Made by a program: the position numbers and the translations under genes. This document shows, piece after piece, positions 11,301-23,251 of a stretch of DNA of 64,000 nucleotides (position 1 is the first letter of the stretch; every line of letters starts with the position of its first letter). The DNA lies in assembly GCA_029641185.1 (NCBI GenBank), contig JAPWGK010000013.1, positions 1,116,001 through 1,180,000 on the forward strand, read 5' to 3'. Source of the DNA: Pseudofabraea citricarpa. Taxonomy: Eukaryota; Ascomycota; Leotiomycetes; Helotiales; Dermateaceae. The notes beneath the pieces are model-generated. The model worked only from the letters and a program-made list of their open reading frames with translations. It was not told where the DNA came from and searched no databases.

Positions 11301-14171
11301 CAGGAGACCTCTTGTTCGTGTGAAATACCTCGCGAAGCTAACCAAGGTATGTCACCCAAAGATCCCCCCCTTCTTTTTTTGGACTCGTAGTCTAACATGT
11401 AGTAGGGAATCAATAATCTCCGACCTTCTGAACAGTCATCAATGGCTATGGCATTGTATGATGACCTCCATATTAAAGTTCGCCGGCGCCAGAAGGAAGA
11501 AGCTGCTCGCTTGGAGGATCAAGCTGCCAACAACACCGATGCTACTCGAGCAAGAGATCCTAGAACTCTTGCACAGCTTGAAGACACTCAGATCGATCGT
11601 AGTCGCCAAGTGTGCGCTAAAGATGTATTTGCTCTCGACTTCCCACATTCAAATGGTCAGCGAATCGAATGCCAGGTTGAGGTATTACTCCGTGATAAAC
11701 CATCAGATCCAATCGATGCTGGTGATATTCTCATCTGCAAGATCGATGCTGTTAGCCGCTTCCTGCTCTTTCCTCCCCTCAACAAGGATTTTGTTTCTGC
11801 CAGAGCAGGTGAGACACCTGGCCATGTTGTGATGATGATCAGAGGCTTCCACGCGTCAACAGAATGGCGCGAGTTGTTGGTACTTCAAACAGATGACTAC
11901 GAGACTGCAGCAGAATGGATTCAGATGCTGGGAACGATACCTATTCCACCTTCACTGATTCGCCAAGATTCAAAGCCCATTCAGGAGTTGGTCCTTGCTC
12001 TCCCACCACTACCGCCACCAGATGTTCCGAAGGACGAGGCTACTCCTCTGGATGATGTTGAAATCCCTATTGGTCAACGAAGAATACTAGAGAGTGAAGC
12101 TACAACACCTACCCAGCGTTTCCCAAGGCGTACGACACCTAACCTTAAACCAGCTTCTTCAGTCTCGGAAACTACCAACGGAGGTGCATCGCCAGTTAAG
12201 CGGCAACGTGCAAGTAGATACCATGTGCGGACAGGAAGTGCATCGCCTACATCCCTTCGTCCTCAGTCCCCCACGGCCAGCCCATCTGAAGCTCAATCAA
12301 CTGTATCTTCCGACGATACCCGCGATGATTCCTTGTTGAGTGCTTCGCAACTCACTTCTCCTACACTAAAGTCCGAACTTCCGAAACTTCCTTTCATACC
12401 AAAAGTTAGAAAGCCTAGTACACCAACAACTCCTACTACGCCAGAAAGTGCTGCCAGGAGCACCCCGTTAAAAGAATCTATGAGACCGGAAGCACAAATA
12501 TTCAAAAAAGAGCCACCTTCAACAGTCTCCGAGGATTTAAGCATCATCCGAAGTGATGGAGCCCCACCTCCTCCAGTGCATCGAACACCATCCCCAAATA
12601 ATCTCAAGAAACCACCACCACTAGAAAGTTCTACGCCGGGGACCAAGAACCGACGATCATCGTCGCCATTAAAGCATGAATATCAACCATCGGAAGGCTC
12701 TGAAACTTCATCAGAGAGCTCCGATTCCGAAGAAGATGTGTCCTCGTTCTCTGGCTCTTCTGACGAGGATGACGAAGAAGATGAGGAATTAGAAGCAGCA
12801 GACTTACCTGGAGCTTTACCTAGTGTCAGTATATATGGCAAGCGAATATCGCCATCTGGATCTCTCTATAGTCTTCCCAACACAAGTTTAGCGCCTTCAA
12901 ACTCAGCATCCCAAGGTCCATACCGCAGTGTTCCAACACCCTCAAATACTACCAACTTGAAGAAGGTTATTGCAATGATCTCATCTTGGTCCGATAAAAG
13001 AGGACGCTGGGAAGATTTACACTCTGAACCATGCTCTATCGTAGTCACCGCTGGTTTGATTGAGGCTTTTGAGATGAGCGCATCTCACTCCAGTCCTGCC
13101 TGCGGGGATCCAACTTTCGAGTCATCCGGCTCGTCAGAAATTATTGATAATATCGATGCAGGTGCAGAAAGACCACTAGTCGCACTTATTCTAACACCTC
13201 TGGTTTCATTGCGAAAAAGCACAGCCCTCGATATCGAGATTCAATCACCTCCTACAGATCGTTCCCGCTTAAAGTGTAGTGGTACGGTGAGATATCGTGC
13301 ACTCACGGTGAATGCATGCCAAGACTTATATCAAGCCATTCATCGCGCTCGCCTAGACAATCCAGTGTACAAGAAGCTTGAGCAAGAACGTATGCTCAAC
13401 TCTTATGGGGGACAGTCATACGAAGCCGCTGTTGCTGGGAACCGGCGTCGAAGCTGGTTCGGCCGCCAACGGAGTTACCGCGCATCAGCCCGCGCTCCAT
13501 CTGCCACAGTGTCCGATGGAAGCAATAATTCTTACTCATCCTCGACGTTCTCTGCATTGAAAAGGCTCAGTGGAGGTTCAATCTTCAACATTGCCAAATC
13601 ATCTGTTGATACTGGCATTCCGGGAGGCCCAACAAGCATGTATACCAGCTCTTCAGATTCAGGTACATCTGGCTTTACTCCACCAAGAACTCCAACAAGC
13701 CCCAGCCTATCTGGCACAACCGCTTCACATGCGGTCAATCTTGGCTCTGAAAATTTGAAAATAAGGCTGTATTGCTTAGAGACGTCTTCAAAATGGAACG
13801 ATATTGGAGCGGCTCGACTCTCGGTTACGCAACCACCCCCTGGTATGAGACAAGCTTCTTCCCTCTACCACGGTATTGAGAAACGCATCATCGTAACCCG
13901 CAAGGCCATCGAGGGCGACAAGAAAAATGGCCACGACGGTGATCGCCCCGTTGTATTGCTGGACGTGGTGCTCGGTGGCGGATGCTTCTCCAAGATTGGG
14001 AGAACTGGAATTGCCATCAACGTATGGGAAGATGTCACAGGACCCAATGGAGAGATCGGCATGATTGGGCCTGTTGGAGGAGTCAGTGGCAGAACGAGGA
14101 AGTGGATGCTGCAGTGCGGGAGCGCTACGGATGCCAATTGGATATTTGGCCTAGTCGCTGTTGGCAGATGA
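8338..14171 (+). CDS. Large DH (RhoGEF-like) and PH-like protein
   Basis: Exons 8338-11346 and 11406-14171 give 1,924 aa. The 59-bp intron (donor GTATGT, acceptor TAGTAG) falls inside the domain core. Residues 1-800 are basic and Ser/Pro-rich and probably disordered, with a six-fold repeat centred on DGIRIKP at about 268-345. From about 828 a helical segment (RDLLRELADDEVKYMRELKTLV) resembles the first DH helix. The helical stretch continues to about 1070 and is followed by a PH-like segment up to about 1190 that ends in ETAAEWIQMLG. The C-terminal 140 residues form another conserved-looking beta-rich block (LKIRLYCLETSSKWNDIGAARL). The likely role is Rho-family GTPase exchange or scaffolding at the cortex or septum. 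Assignment to a named GEF such as Bud3 could not be made. Confidence 0.8.
9139..9378 (+). repeat. Degenerate coding repeat, DGIRIKP units
   Basis: About six copies of a roughly 14-residue unit with core D-(D)-G-(I/M)-R-(I/V)-K-P, separated by Lys/Ser/Arg-rich spacers. At DNA level the last two complete units (about 9313-9375) are nearly identical and the others are diverged. Confidence 0.75.
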
Positions 14172-14633
14172 GAACACTGAATTTTGTGTATATGGAAACG
14201 AGTTTACGACGAGATGATGCATTTTCCTGTTCTTCTCTTCTTATTGTAGGACTAGCTAGATCTCGTCTGCTTCTTCTTTGTTTGTTCTGGGGCCCATATT
14301 TGGGGAGCGGGAGTTTGTGGTTTATTTGAGCATATAGAAAGAGTGGTGGAGTATATATCCAATGGGGTAGGGGGAGGGCGAAGAGGGGAGTTAATAATGG
14401 ATTGCCTTATTCATTTGTCACACGCGTCATAGGATCCCAATAGAGATGCAATGAACAATTTTCCTTTATAACAGCTGCGTTTCCTTAATGCGCCAGGGTC
14501 CGAAAATAGTTACACCAGAGCAAGAGACAAAAGCAAGCCAGCCGTATCCTGACATGAAACCGAAGCAACAGCAAAACCCAAATTTTTAAGAGATAACAGA
14601 AGAAGAAAAGGCCCCGTCAATGGGAATTCTCTT
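14172..14633. other. Convergent 3' intergenic region
   Basis: Lies between the stop of the DH/PH gene and the stop of fibrillarin. T- and A-rich stretches are consistent with two opposing 3' UTRs. No gene seen. Confidence 0.6.
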
Positions 14634-15818
14634 CTATGTCATAGAACGAACATATCGTCCTGCAACGATACAATGGTCTCTCTCGAAAGGTTCTGTGTAA
14701 TACATTAGTAAGAAGGGCATTGGATAGACAAGCTAGAGAACTTACCAAGCGTCAACTGCTCCAAAGGCTTGATTCTCTCCTCTCTCAGTTTTTGCACTTC
14801 ACTTGCGAATACAGCTTCAGGTGCAGCGGTACTGTCGATACAGTTGGCTTTGATGGAGATAACGACACCTCCTCCAACCTTGAGGAACAAATGTGCATTC
14901 AAACCAACGATACGAGCTTGATCGGGTTGTGCGACATCTGCGAAGATAACATCAACCATGGAAACCAGCATTCTGTATCGGAGAGGGTGACGAGCATCCT
15001 CAATGATTGGGATAACGTTTGTGCGGTGGGTAGCCATGTTGATCAGATCACGGCCAGATCTGTGTGAGAACTCAACAGCGAAAACAGTTCCGGTAGGGCC
15101 AACGATATCAGCGACGTGAGAAACTGAGGTTCCAGAAGCGGCACCAAGATAGAGAACCTTGGCTCCAGGCTGGATAAAAATCTCGTCCATTCCTCCGAGG
15201 ACACCTGCTGCCAGCTTGCTTCTGAACGGGTTCCACACTCTGTATTCAGTCTTGGTGGTGCTTGGAGTTCCATCGGGATTTGGTGCACCAGCGTTCTCAA
15301 CTGAGATGCGCTTTTCGCCATAGACTGATTCACCGGGGGTCAAGTTCTTGGTGACCAACATGTCTTCCTTTCCACGAGCGACGAAGATGCCGCCGTGACG
15401 ATGAGGCTCCTAGAACACAATTAGTGGGAAGCATAATAACGGCTCCAGAGCGTTTAACATACGACGATTGTCTTCGCGCCTCCCTTTGCGCCAGCTCCTC
15501 CACGGCCACGAGGAGCTCCACGTCCTCTTGGTGCTCCACGTCCACGACCGCCTCTGTCACCACCACCTCGTCCTAGTACCCTCCGGTCAGCTACTTTTGT
15601 TTTTGTAGAATTTGCGCAGCGCGCAGGGTTGAGTATAGCATCCTGAGGAATTGACTCCCCAGAAGCTTTGGTGAAATAACAAACTCACCTCTTCCACCAC
15701 CGAATCCACCACGACCACCGCCTCTGTCCCCACCACCTCGTCCTCCACCTCTTCCTCCAAAGCCTCCACGGCCTCCTCTATCTCCGCCTCCTCGGCCTCC
15801 GCGGGGTGTGAATGCCAT
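14634..15818 (-). CDS. NOP1: Fibrillarin, box C/D snoRNP rRNA 2'-O-methyltransferase
   Basis: Exons 15818-15689, 15572-15463, 15409-14746 and 14692-14634 give 320 aa, the usual fibrillarin size. Residues 1-80 are a Gly/Arg-rich (GAR) domain split by the first intron after GGRG. The methyltransferase domain follows, starting at [20 protein letters not shown]. The SAM-binding motif is [19 protein letters not shown] and is followed by [13 protein letters not shown]. The last exon supplies [14 protein letters not shown], the conserved end. The protein acts in the nucleolus, methylating pre-rRNA under guide snoRNA direction. The splice at LTL|EPFERD restores the family sequence exactly. Confidence 0.97.
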
Positions 15819-16857
15819 TGCTTAAGACGGTAGGACTTGTTGTAATTGGGTTGGTGCAGATAAACAATACTATGTTTGAGAGTTCAAAGCTGGTATCCTG
15901 CCAGATGAAAAAAAATTATGAAGCTCGACTTTTTGCGCCTAAGCGAGGCCGACTAGCTCCCCTTCTGGGAGTAGTGCACACCTGTGGCGGGTGCCTGGTG
16001 CCTGAGGCTGCCAACACCACACTTTCGCGCACCCGCCCGAGGTTCCAGTTTCTCACCCACCTTCAGGCCTGCCACCGCCTCCACGCCGCCACGCTTCACA
16101 CTTGTACAAGTATTTCACCTTTATGCATTTCAACGCGAATCATGTAGTACATGGGCCGTCCCAGCCATCTATCTCCATCGACACATCCTAGGGCCAGCAA
16201 CAAACACTCAACCCTCATTCATAGAGCGAGGCATCCTGCAAGTTTATGAGCGACAACTGGTCGCTGAACTCACACACACAAGGTATGCTCCTCTTTTCAT
16301 CATGGACAAGGTCTTGCTTGCTTGGTTGCGTGGACGGATTGTCGTCATACATGTATCCTCCAAGTTGCACTGCAAAAGCAAAGCACATGTCTTCAGTCTG
16401 ATGGTCTCTGTCGAGGCCAAAAGAGCGAGCTGAGAGCCTATCTATTCCCCAGAAAGATCTCGGTGATAGAGATCAAGTGTAAGCACATCGGCATCATAAC
16501 TGGTTCCTCCAATCGTCTCGCCTAACGCTTTCCAACAACTGCTGTATAAGTGGGACCAGGTTGTATGACCTCCCTCAAAAGAGCGTGATGCATGTATACC
16601 TGTCCGAATAAGCATCGGGCCTTCATACTCAAGGGGTTAGGTTCATGCTTATCGAGCGGTGGTCTTCCTCAATAACTCCCAAGCTCTTCATCTGTCTTTC
16701 TAGCTTTCTGAGCTGGGATCCTGTTACTCTTCTCTCGCTTGGAATAGTCACAAGGTTAACTATAATTTCAAATCTAGTTTAGGTGCTCAATAGCTACAGT
16801 TGCAACTTCGACATATCCTGCAGACTTCTTCGGAGTCAGCAAGGGCCTCTTTGAGGT
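15819..16857. other. Divergent promoter region, no supported gene
   Basis: Serves fibrillarin (-) and the methyltransferase (+). The first 400 bases hold the likely fibrillarin promoter and leader. A 149-codon frame at 15984-16433 has no family signal. No telobox of the kind seen before RPL17/RPS18 was found by eye. Confidence 0.5.
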
Positions 16858-18488
16858 ATGGCAGATAGCCCGCATTTAAGCGGAGAGTTCTTAGTAGCCG
16901 AGGACGACAACTACAATGACTTCGACTCTGCATATGGTAGCCAAGGTGCCGCGAGTTCTATGATAAGTATCAACGAGAGTATTTTGAGATTTCGCCAAGA
17001 AAACGGCCGTTCTTACCACAAATACAAAGACGGAAAGTATATGGTGCCAAATGACGAAGGCGAAAATGAGCGGCTTGATCTGCAGCATCACCTCTGCCTC
17101 CTGACCCTCTGCGGGAAGCTCTTCCTCAGCCCTGCTGGAAAGGCAAACAGCCTACATCGTGTTCTCGATGTGGGCACTGGGACGGGTATATGGGCTATTG
17201 ATTTTGGTATGTACAGCCATACCTCTTGTTTTTGTCTTTGTTTTTGCTTGGTATCTTTAGACAGAAAAGCACAAGTGTCAGGAGTAATTTCTCTCAAGCC
17301 GATCGTCAGCCTTTATTTACCAACTTATGTGCAATGGCTGTTTTACTACTCTTCTAACTATTCCATTGACCGGCAACAAGCACCTCTGGGTGTAACCATC
17401 ATCTTTGGGTACTGGAGGCTCTAATCACTGTCTGCTTTTGAATGCTCTGGTACTTTAGGGTATGCTCTAGCATCCAGAGTGAACTGTGTTCTTATAAAGC
17501 AGGCTTGATTGGCCACTGGCAAGCCATACAAAATGCAGGATGGAGCGAGTTGCCGGTTAATAGAATATTATACCTTGATCCATTTGGACAGTGGTCGCAT
17601 GCCTATATATTTTCAACATTCTTAGTATGTAGAAGTCCAGACATATGCTAACCTTGAAAAGCGGATGAACACCCGGAATCTGAGGTAAAATCATTCACAG
17701 ACCGGCAACGATTTTTTTAATCAGGAACTGAACGTCCGTAGGTGTTGGGGATTGATCTCAGTCCTATTCAGGTAATTTTCTACCTCATATGCTATAGTTA
17801 ATTGCTGACCTGTCTAGCCGTCTTTGTACGTTATATAGAAGCTTCGTGGCCTCAAGATTAGCGGCTAACGACTTCGTGTAACAGTGTTCCGCCAAATCTA
17901 AGGTTTCAGATCGACGATCTAGAAGAGCCGTGGTCCTTTACAAACAAATTTGACTTCATTTATAGCCGCATGATGACTGGCAGCTTCTCTGATTGGTCAC
18001 TAGTTCTCGATCAAGCATATCAAAATCTCAACCCCGGGGGCTTCATAGAGGTAATGGACTGCATATATCCTATCAAGACTGACGATGATACATTCCCAAA
18101 AGATTCAACACTGAAGAAATGGGGTGAGCTTATGGTGGAGGGTTTTGCTCTCATCGGACGTCCCTTGGATAGTGCGTTGCATAGCAAGGAATTATTCGAA
18201 GCAGCAGGATTCATCAATGTGGTAGAGGTCGATTTCAAGTGGCCTATCAATCAGTGGCCAAAGAATGCGAGATCAAAGGAGCTCGGATTATGGGCCTTTG
18301 AAAACCTCTATTGGGGTATAGAGGGTCTCAGCCTTGCCGTCTTTACAAGGATGCTAAGATGGACGAAGGACGAAACATTGGCCTTTCTGGCGGAGGTGAA
18401 GAAAGAAATCAGGGATACTAAAATTCACTCTTACATGCCAGTACGTATCATCTACGGACAAAAACCACCAGAAAGTTCTTTGACGTAG
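16858..18488 (+). CDS. SAM-dependent methyltransferase, LaeA/UMTA-like
   Basis: Exons 16858-17206, 17662-17684, 17742-17771, 17818-17825 and 17885-18488 give 337 aa. Motif I is LDVGTGTGIWAIDF at about 103-116. The small exons then add ADEHPESEVLGIDLSPIQPSF, the acidic post-I loop, and VPPNLRFQIDDLEEPW. NERLDLQHHL upstream and SRMMTGSFSDWS downstream are typical of this large fungal group of methyltransferases, which includes the secondary-metabolism regulator LaeA. Substrate unknown, and LaeA orthology is not claimed. Odd points are a first intron of 455 bp, against 46-59 bp for the rest, and a fourth exon of only 8 nt (CCGTCTTT), needed to read P-S-F-V-P-P. Confidence 0.88.
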
Positions 18489-20670
18489 ATGCACCAAAAC
18501 CGCTTGACATCATATCATGAGAAAGACATCGCTTTTCTCGACGGTGGTTACTCGTGTAGCCAGTAGAAATCAAAATTTTACAAGTATCTGCAGAGCGCAA
18601 CCAGGGATCTTGAACATTAGCATTCCTTCACCGAACCAACTACGTAACAGAAGCCCTTCTCTTCGATCTGCTGGGTCATAACCCAATTTTCCCTGACAAA
18701 AGGTTAACTCAAGGACATAACCCTTCAGTCGCCAATCTTCTGTTTCTTTCATACAACACACTTCTCGCCTCGGTTTTGCATTGGGGCTCAATATTCCCTG
18801 GGAAAGGCAGTGTTTTGCTCGGTGTATTAGGTGTTGGTTTAGAAATTGGTCCCTCGGTGACAAAATACGTCAACTGATCATCACTCTGCTGGGCAGCTTG
18901 ACACTTTGTTTTGATTGAAAACTGGCTTGAGAACCAAGCTTGATAAGTGAATTGAAATACTTCGTCTTCCAATGTCAGTCTCCATAGTGGAGACTCTCCA
19001 TATTCCTCCTCTTTCTCTCCTTGATCCTAGCAGCATGATCTCGGATGCACGGCGCTTTGGAGAGCGAAAACGAACTTTTGATCGCTTGATTTGCCACTAG
19101 TTCTGAATAACCTCTGGTCCGAGAGCCTGCACCACTCTTTGTCGACATACCATGTGGGTTTGGGCGGTGAAGGAGAGCAGCTAGATGCAATCAAGTAGTC
19201 GAACCCTTGAGCTTGACCACCACCGTTGCTCCGGATACTACAGATTTCATGCGATGATTCTCAGAATCTGCAAGTCTGTAACAAGTGTTGGTGATCATCC
19301 AGCCCAAGACTTTGAGGATTCACACAACACGCAGAGATGCGCGTATCATCGGGGCTATGACGAACTGCAGAAACAAAAGGAAAAAAGGCTAATCCCATCA
19401 AAGGCTTGTCCTGCTCCGAGTAGTCAGCATCTTCTATCTCAACTACCGGGTTTCCATTCATGGATACAGTATCAACGGATTCAATGCAGACAATTCTTCT
19501 CGAGGTGATATAAAACCCATCTCTGCGTGGTCCGACATCTGAACCAGTTTTGAAAGGGTGGCCAAGATTTCAAGCGCTGGAGAATGTTGGGACGAGGCAT
19601 CTCATGTTGGCACCGAGCACCCACATGATGCAACATCTGATCTTGAACTCATCCCGTCTTCTCCTGTCTAGCCCAGGGGGCCAGGGAAAGCGGCTCAGCG
19701 GGAACGTCAGAGGTCTGCCATATGGGCTTGGTTGTGGCCACGGGCACAGACTTCCCTGCGGCCGTTTGTCATGTCTCTGGTCAATCGAGTGTCCGAATGC
19801 TTGGTCTTTTTGCGCAGTGGCTGGGAGAGCATGTGGTTGGGGTGTGATTTGGATGAATTGGATGACCTTAACGAAACGTCCTGGCTATATGACCCAATTG
19901 GGTTGTCGTCACCATGCGATGGAGAGTTTTTGTAGGGCTGTTGGCGCACCTCTCACCGTCTGTGTTGCACAATGTTCGTGGTTGACGTCTGTCAAACCAG
20001 CTGCGTTTCACCCGGGGTGGGTTGTCGGCAGAGGGCAGCTGGGGGTCGGACAAGCGAGCAGGGCCATCTTCTAGCGACCGGGCTCCTTGATTGGTCGTCT
20101 GAAGTATAAGCTTCTTTGCCCACGGTCCCTGTCACTGCCTGCCATCCCGACTACACATCAGTTGAGTCAAGATGCCAAACCTGGTGTTTATGCCTCCGGA
20201 TACTTTACTGGTCTTGGCTCCGTCCTCTTGGGCCCTCTTCGCAACCTCACGCGTCCCCCAAGTCTAGCGATGCACTGGTTCGCTCGGTTGACTGACAAGC
20301 CTTGCATTGCATTAAGGTTACCGGCCTGCTATTGGCGACTTGTTGGGATGGCACCCTCAGGGCTGAGCCTAAACCGATTAAGCTTGGTTTTAAACACCAT
20401 GGGGAAGCTTTTCCAGCGGAGACAAGACTTTCCGGCGAACTTGTCACTTTCTCACAGCCCTCGGGGGGGCGAGGGGAGCCAGTATAAGAGTCTTGCCATG
20501 GTCTTGCAATGGAATTCTCTTTTACTCAGCACCACTCTCAATATCTTCTCAGTGCCCACTACTTTATTCTCATTCTTTTTCCGAGCGCCCCAGTGGCCGC
20601 CACAATCTTTTTTCGTAAACAATCATTTTAATCTTTTCAACCAACTTTCAAAACAAACACCACATTCATC
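18489..20670. other. Intergenic region and promoter of the secreted-protein gene
   Basis: 2.2 kb without a supportable gene. Frames of 174 and 224 codons (19550-20074, 20087-20761) lack domain signal, and the second runs across the promoter, leader and first exon of the next gene. A TATA-like element lies at 20483-20487, about 185 bp before the next ATG. Confidence 0.55.
20483..20487 (+). promoter_or_regulatory. TATA-like element
   Basis: CCAGTATAAGAG lies about 185 bp upstream of the secreted-protein ATG. The position is plausible for a highly expressed gene with a long leader. By eye only. Confidence 0.4.
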
Positions 20671-21544
20671 ATGCTTTTCTCCGTATCAATCTTGGGCTTT
20701 GCAGCTCTTGCTGTTGCAGGTAAGCATGGACTGGAGAGCCTACTCATTAACCTCCCTCTAACACTTGCATAGCACCCCACCAATCACTAAACGAGCTTGA
20801 GGCTCGCCAGCCTACTCAATTTGGCGCCCGCGGGTTGACCTGGACTCCTCGCAACTTGAGAGCACGAGATGAGAAAGATGGTGGAGATGACCGCAACCGG
20901 GACAACAACAACAGAAACAACAATAACAACGACGACGTTATCATCATCACACAGACGGAGACCATCCAGTTGACCGAGATCCAAAGAGGCAGAGAGGTCC
21001 AACTTACTCAGGTCATCCAGAAGCAGATCAAGATCGTTGATCAGAAGAAGCGGGCAAGGGATAATGTCCGAAAGAACCACTACAGAAACAGAAACAGAAA
21101 CCAAGTAAGTCCCCGGTATGCATTCGTTTCAACTGCGATACTAATTCATCTCAGAACACTGTCATTATCATTGTCACCGAAGTAGTTGATGTTCGCGATT
21201 CAAACAATGGAAACAACCGCTTCCTGGCTCGTCAAATCAGAGCAGACAACGACCCCAGCTTTGAGGATGTTGCCATTGTCATGACCGAGGTAGAGAAGAT
21301 GACCGTTGGTGCTGAGGGCCTGACCCCGACAGCCGCCTCTGAAGGACTCATCCAAGCAGCTGCAGCCACCGGTGTTGCATCAGCTCCTGCAGTTGCCACC
21401 TATGATCCAGCCGCCATCCCAGCCGCCAACGAGACCCAGATGCTTCCAATTGGTGCTTCGGCTCCTAACTGGGGTCTTCAGGTCGAGAATGATCCTGCTA
21501 TGATCATCGAGGCCGATCAAGCTGCTATGGTTGCCTTCCAGTAA
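20671..21544 (+). CDS. Small secreted Asn-rich protein with three V-I-I-x-x-T-E repeats, unknown function
   Basis: Exons 20671-20719, 20773-21104 and 21155-21544 give 256 aa. Residues 1-16 form a clear signal peptide (MLFSVSILGFAALAVA) with predicted cleavage before APHQS. The mature protein has a basic Asn-rich stretch (DNNNRNNNNN) and three copies of a hydrophobic strand followed by T-E: DDVIIITQTETI, NTVIIIVTEVVDV and EDVAIVMTEVEKM. They are separated by basic linkers that contain dibasic or RxxR-like sites (KKRAR, FLAR). The tail from about 170 is Ala-rich. There are no cysteines after the signal peptide, so it is unlike most disulphide-rich effectors. Possibly a cell-wall or extracellular-matrix protein, which is inference. 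Confidence 0.85.
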
Positions 21545-23251
21545 ACGAGTGCACGAAGGAAAGACAAGAAAACAGTGTCACAGTTGCGGGTCTAACTATA
21601 CTGTATAATTTCAAGTCGATGCCGAGACTGCCTGCTTAATGTACTCCTAATGAATGTTGCTCACTTTTTTTTTTCTCCCGCGCACGACCAGGATTTTTTT
21701 CTCTCTTGGGTGGTGTTTTTGGATGGGATGGTTTCAAATAGTAGATTCTAGTTCCAGATTCTCAATAACTAGTTAGATATTGGCATGGACTTTTTGTCAC
21801 GCCATCAATGAACTTCAAAATCCCTCCGAACCCCTCGTTGCCTGAATCTGTGACAATCCTGGACCTGGTAGTTCTGCAAAATGCATTGCTGTCCGTTGTG
21901 CTCCTCGGCTTTGGCCATCCGAACTTTTTGTGCATGGACTCTGTCAAACTCCCCGTTTCACCTTGTCTGATCTTCCTACCTATCTGCCGTTCTGACACCT
22001 CGTCATTACCCCGCATTTTTCTCGAACGCCAAAGCTCAAAGCCGTTTTGTGACACTAGTCGCTTGTCCACCAGGGGAGGGGTCTCCCAACACCAACGCCA
22101 CCTGGTATGCCTGGTTGTTGGCTGCTCGGCTCGCTTCGCTTGTGCTTTGAGAAAAGGGGGATGACTGAACCTTTATTTCTTTCTCGCGCGGGTTTAGGAA
22201 TTGTTCTAGGACCTCTGTGCCTAGAGTTTGAATCTTGATGTGAACGTAGGATGTGCAAAAGAATCAGTTGAAGCGGCTACGGATAATCAAACTATAAACA
22301 AATAAACGAGTCTTAATGTTTAATGTGATTACCTCGTGTGATTCGTCTTCCTAAAGGGGAGCAGCGAAGGTTAGATGATGCGGTATTCAAAATATAGCTA
22401 GCTATCTTTGTAGTGTGCCTAACTCTTGATCTAGATCTAATTGTCACTCTACGCCATGGCTCTAGATAGTCTTCTAGTTATAGCTCGCTTGAGTTGAGAT
22501 TCGTGAAGTTTATCGATCGTCTAAGGTGATTTAAATGAGCGATTCAGATCAGCCATTTACATTTCTAGTTGCATCGACCTATACTTTCCTCGTTTAGATA
22601 TCGAAAGGTTGGTTGAATACCCGAGTTGCTGGTAGCTTCTTCGACGTCTTTCTTTGATACGGTAACTAGAGGTAGTATTCCATTACTGCGAGGAATGGAT
22701 GTAGGGTAGGAGGCGAATTTATAGAGGCGTGCTGAAAGCATCAGCCCAGAGTGCTTCTAATTTAAGCGTCGTTTTCTCTACTGAAAAGTCTTGATGTTAT
22801 ACTTTTCCAAACAGGAAGGCACCCTAACAGGAAACTTATTAACCAAATCGTCCAAGGCCAAATTGGTTAAAAATCTCCTAGTATGGTTTCTCAAACTCGG
22901 TATCTATTCGCAACTTAAGATATTTCACTTGTCTGGCTGACCTTTGCTGTTATCGGGTGTTGATTATCGACGCCTCTGCACTCGTCACCAACAGATCAAA
23001 CCACCCCGAAATCCACTTGCGGTAAGTCAGGTCTACTCAATGAGTGATTGTATCACACGTTACGGAAATACAATTTGATACTTTGAATGGCTTTATTAGA
23101 TCGCTCGATGTACAGAAATCGATCCTCGCGCAATTACATATGATTGACAGAGGGAAGGAGCGTTTGCGACTAGCCGACCAACCAGCTTCCCACCAACACA
23201 CGACAGTTGAATCTCCTCAAGCCGCCAACATCCAATTAATTGCCAGGCAAA
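21545..23251. other. Intergenic region, AT-richer, no supported gene
   Basis: The 3' flank of the secreted-protein gene, then about 700 bases (22260-22960) of moderately AT-rich DNA with no long frames, then the promoter of the next gene. No tRNA-like A/B box pair was found. A sequence resembling a B box at about 22228 lacks a cloverleaf context. Confidence 0.5.

Noticed and set aside
19550..20074. 174-codon plus frame
   Set aside because: No family resemblance; Trp/Cys/Gly-rich composition and overlapping antisense frames suggest chance.
20087..20761. 224-codon plus frame before and across the start of the secreted-protein gene
   Set aside because: It overlaps the TATA-like element, the leader and the first exon and intron in another frame, and has no domain or hydrophobicity pattern of a real protein.
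22195..22258. Possible tRNA (B-box-like GTTTGAATC)
   Set aside because: No A box at the proper distance and no acceptor or anticodon stems could be drawn.
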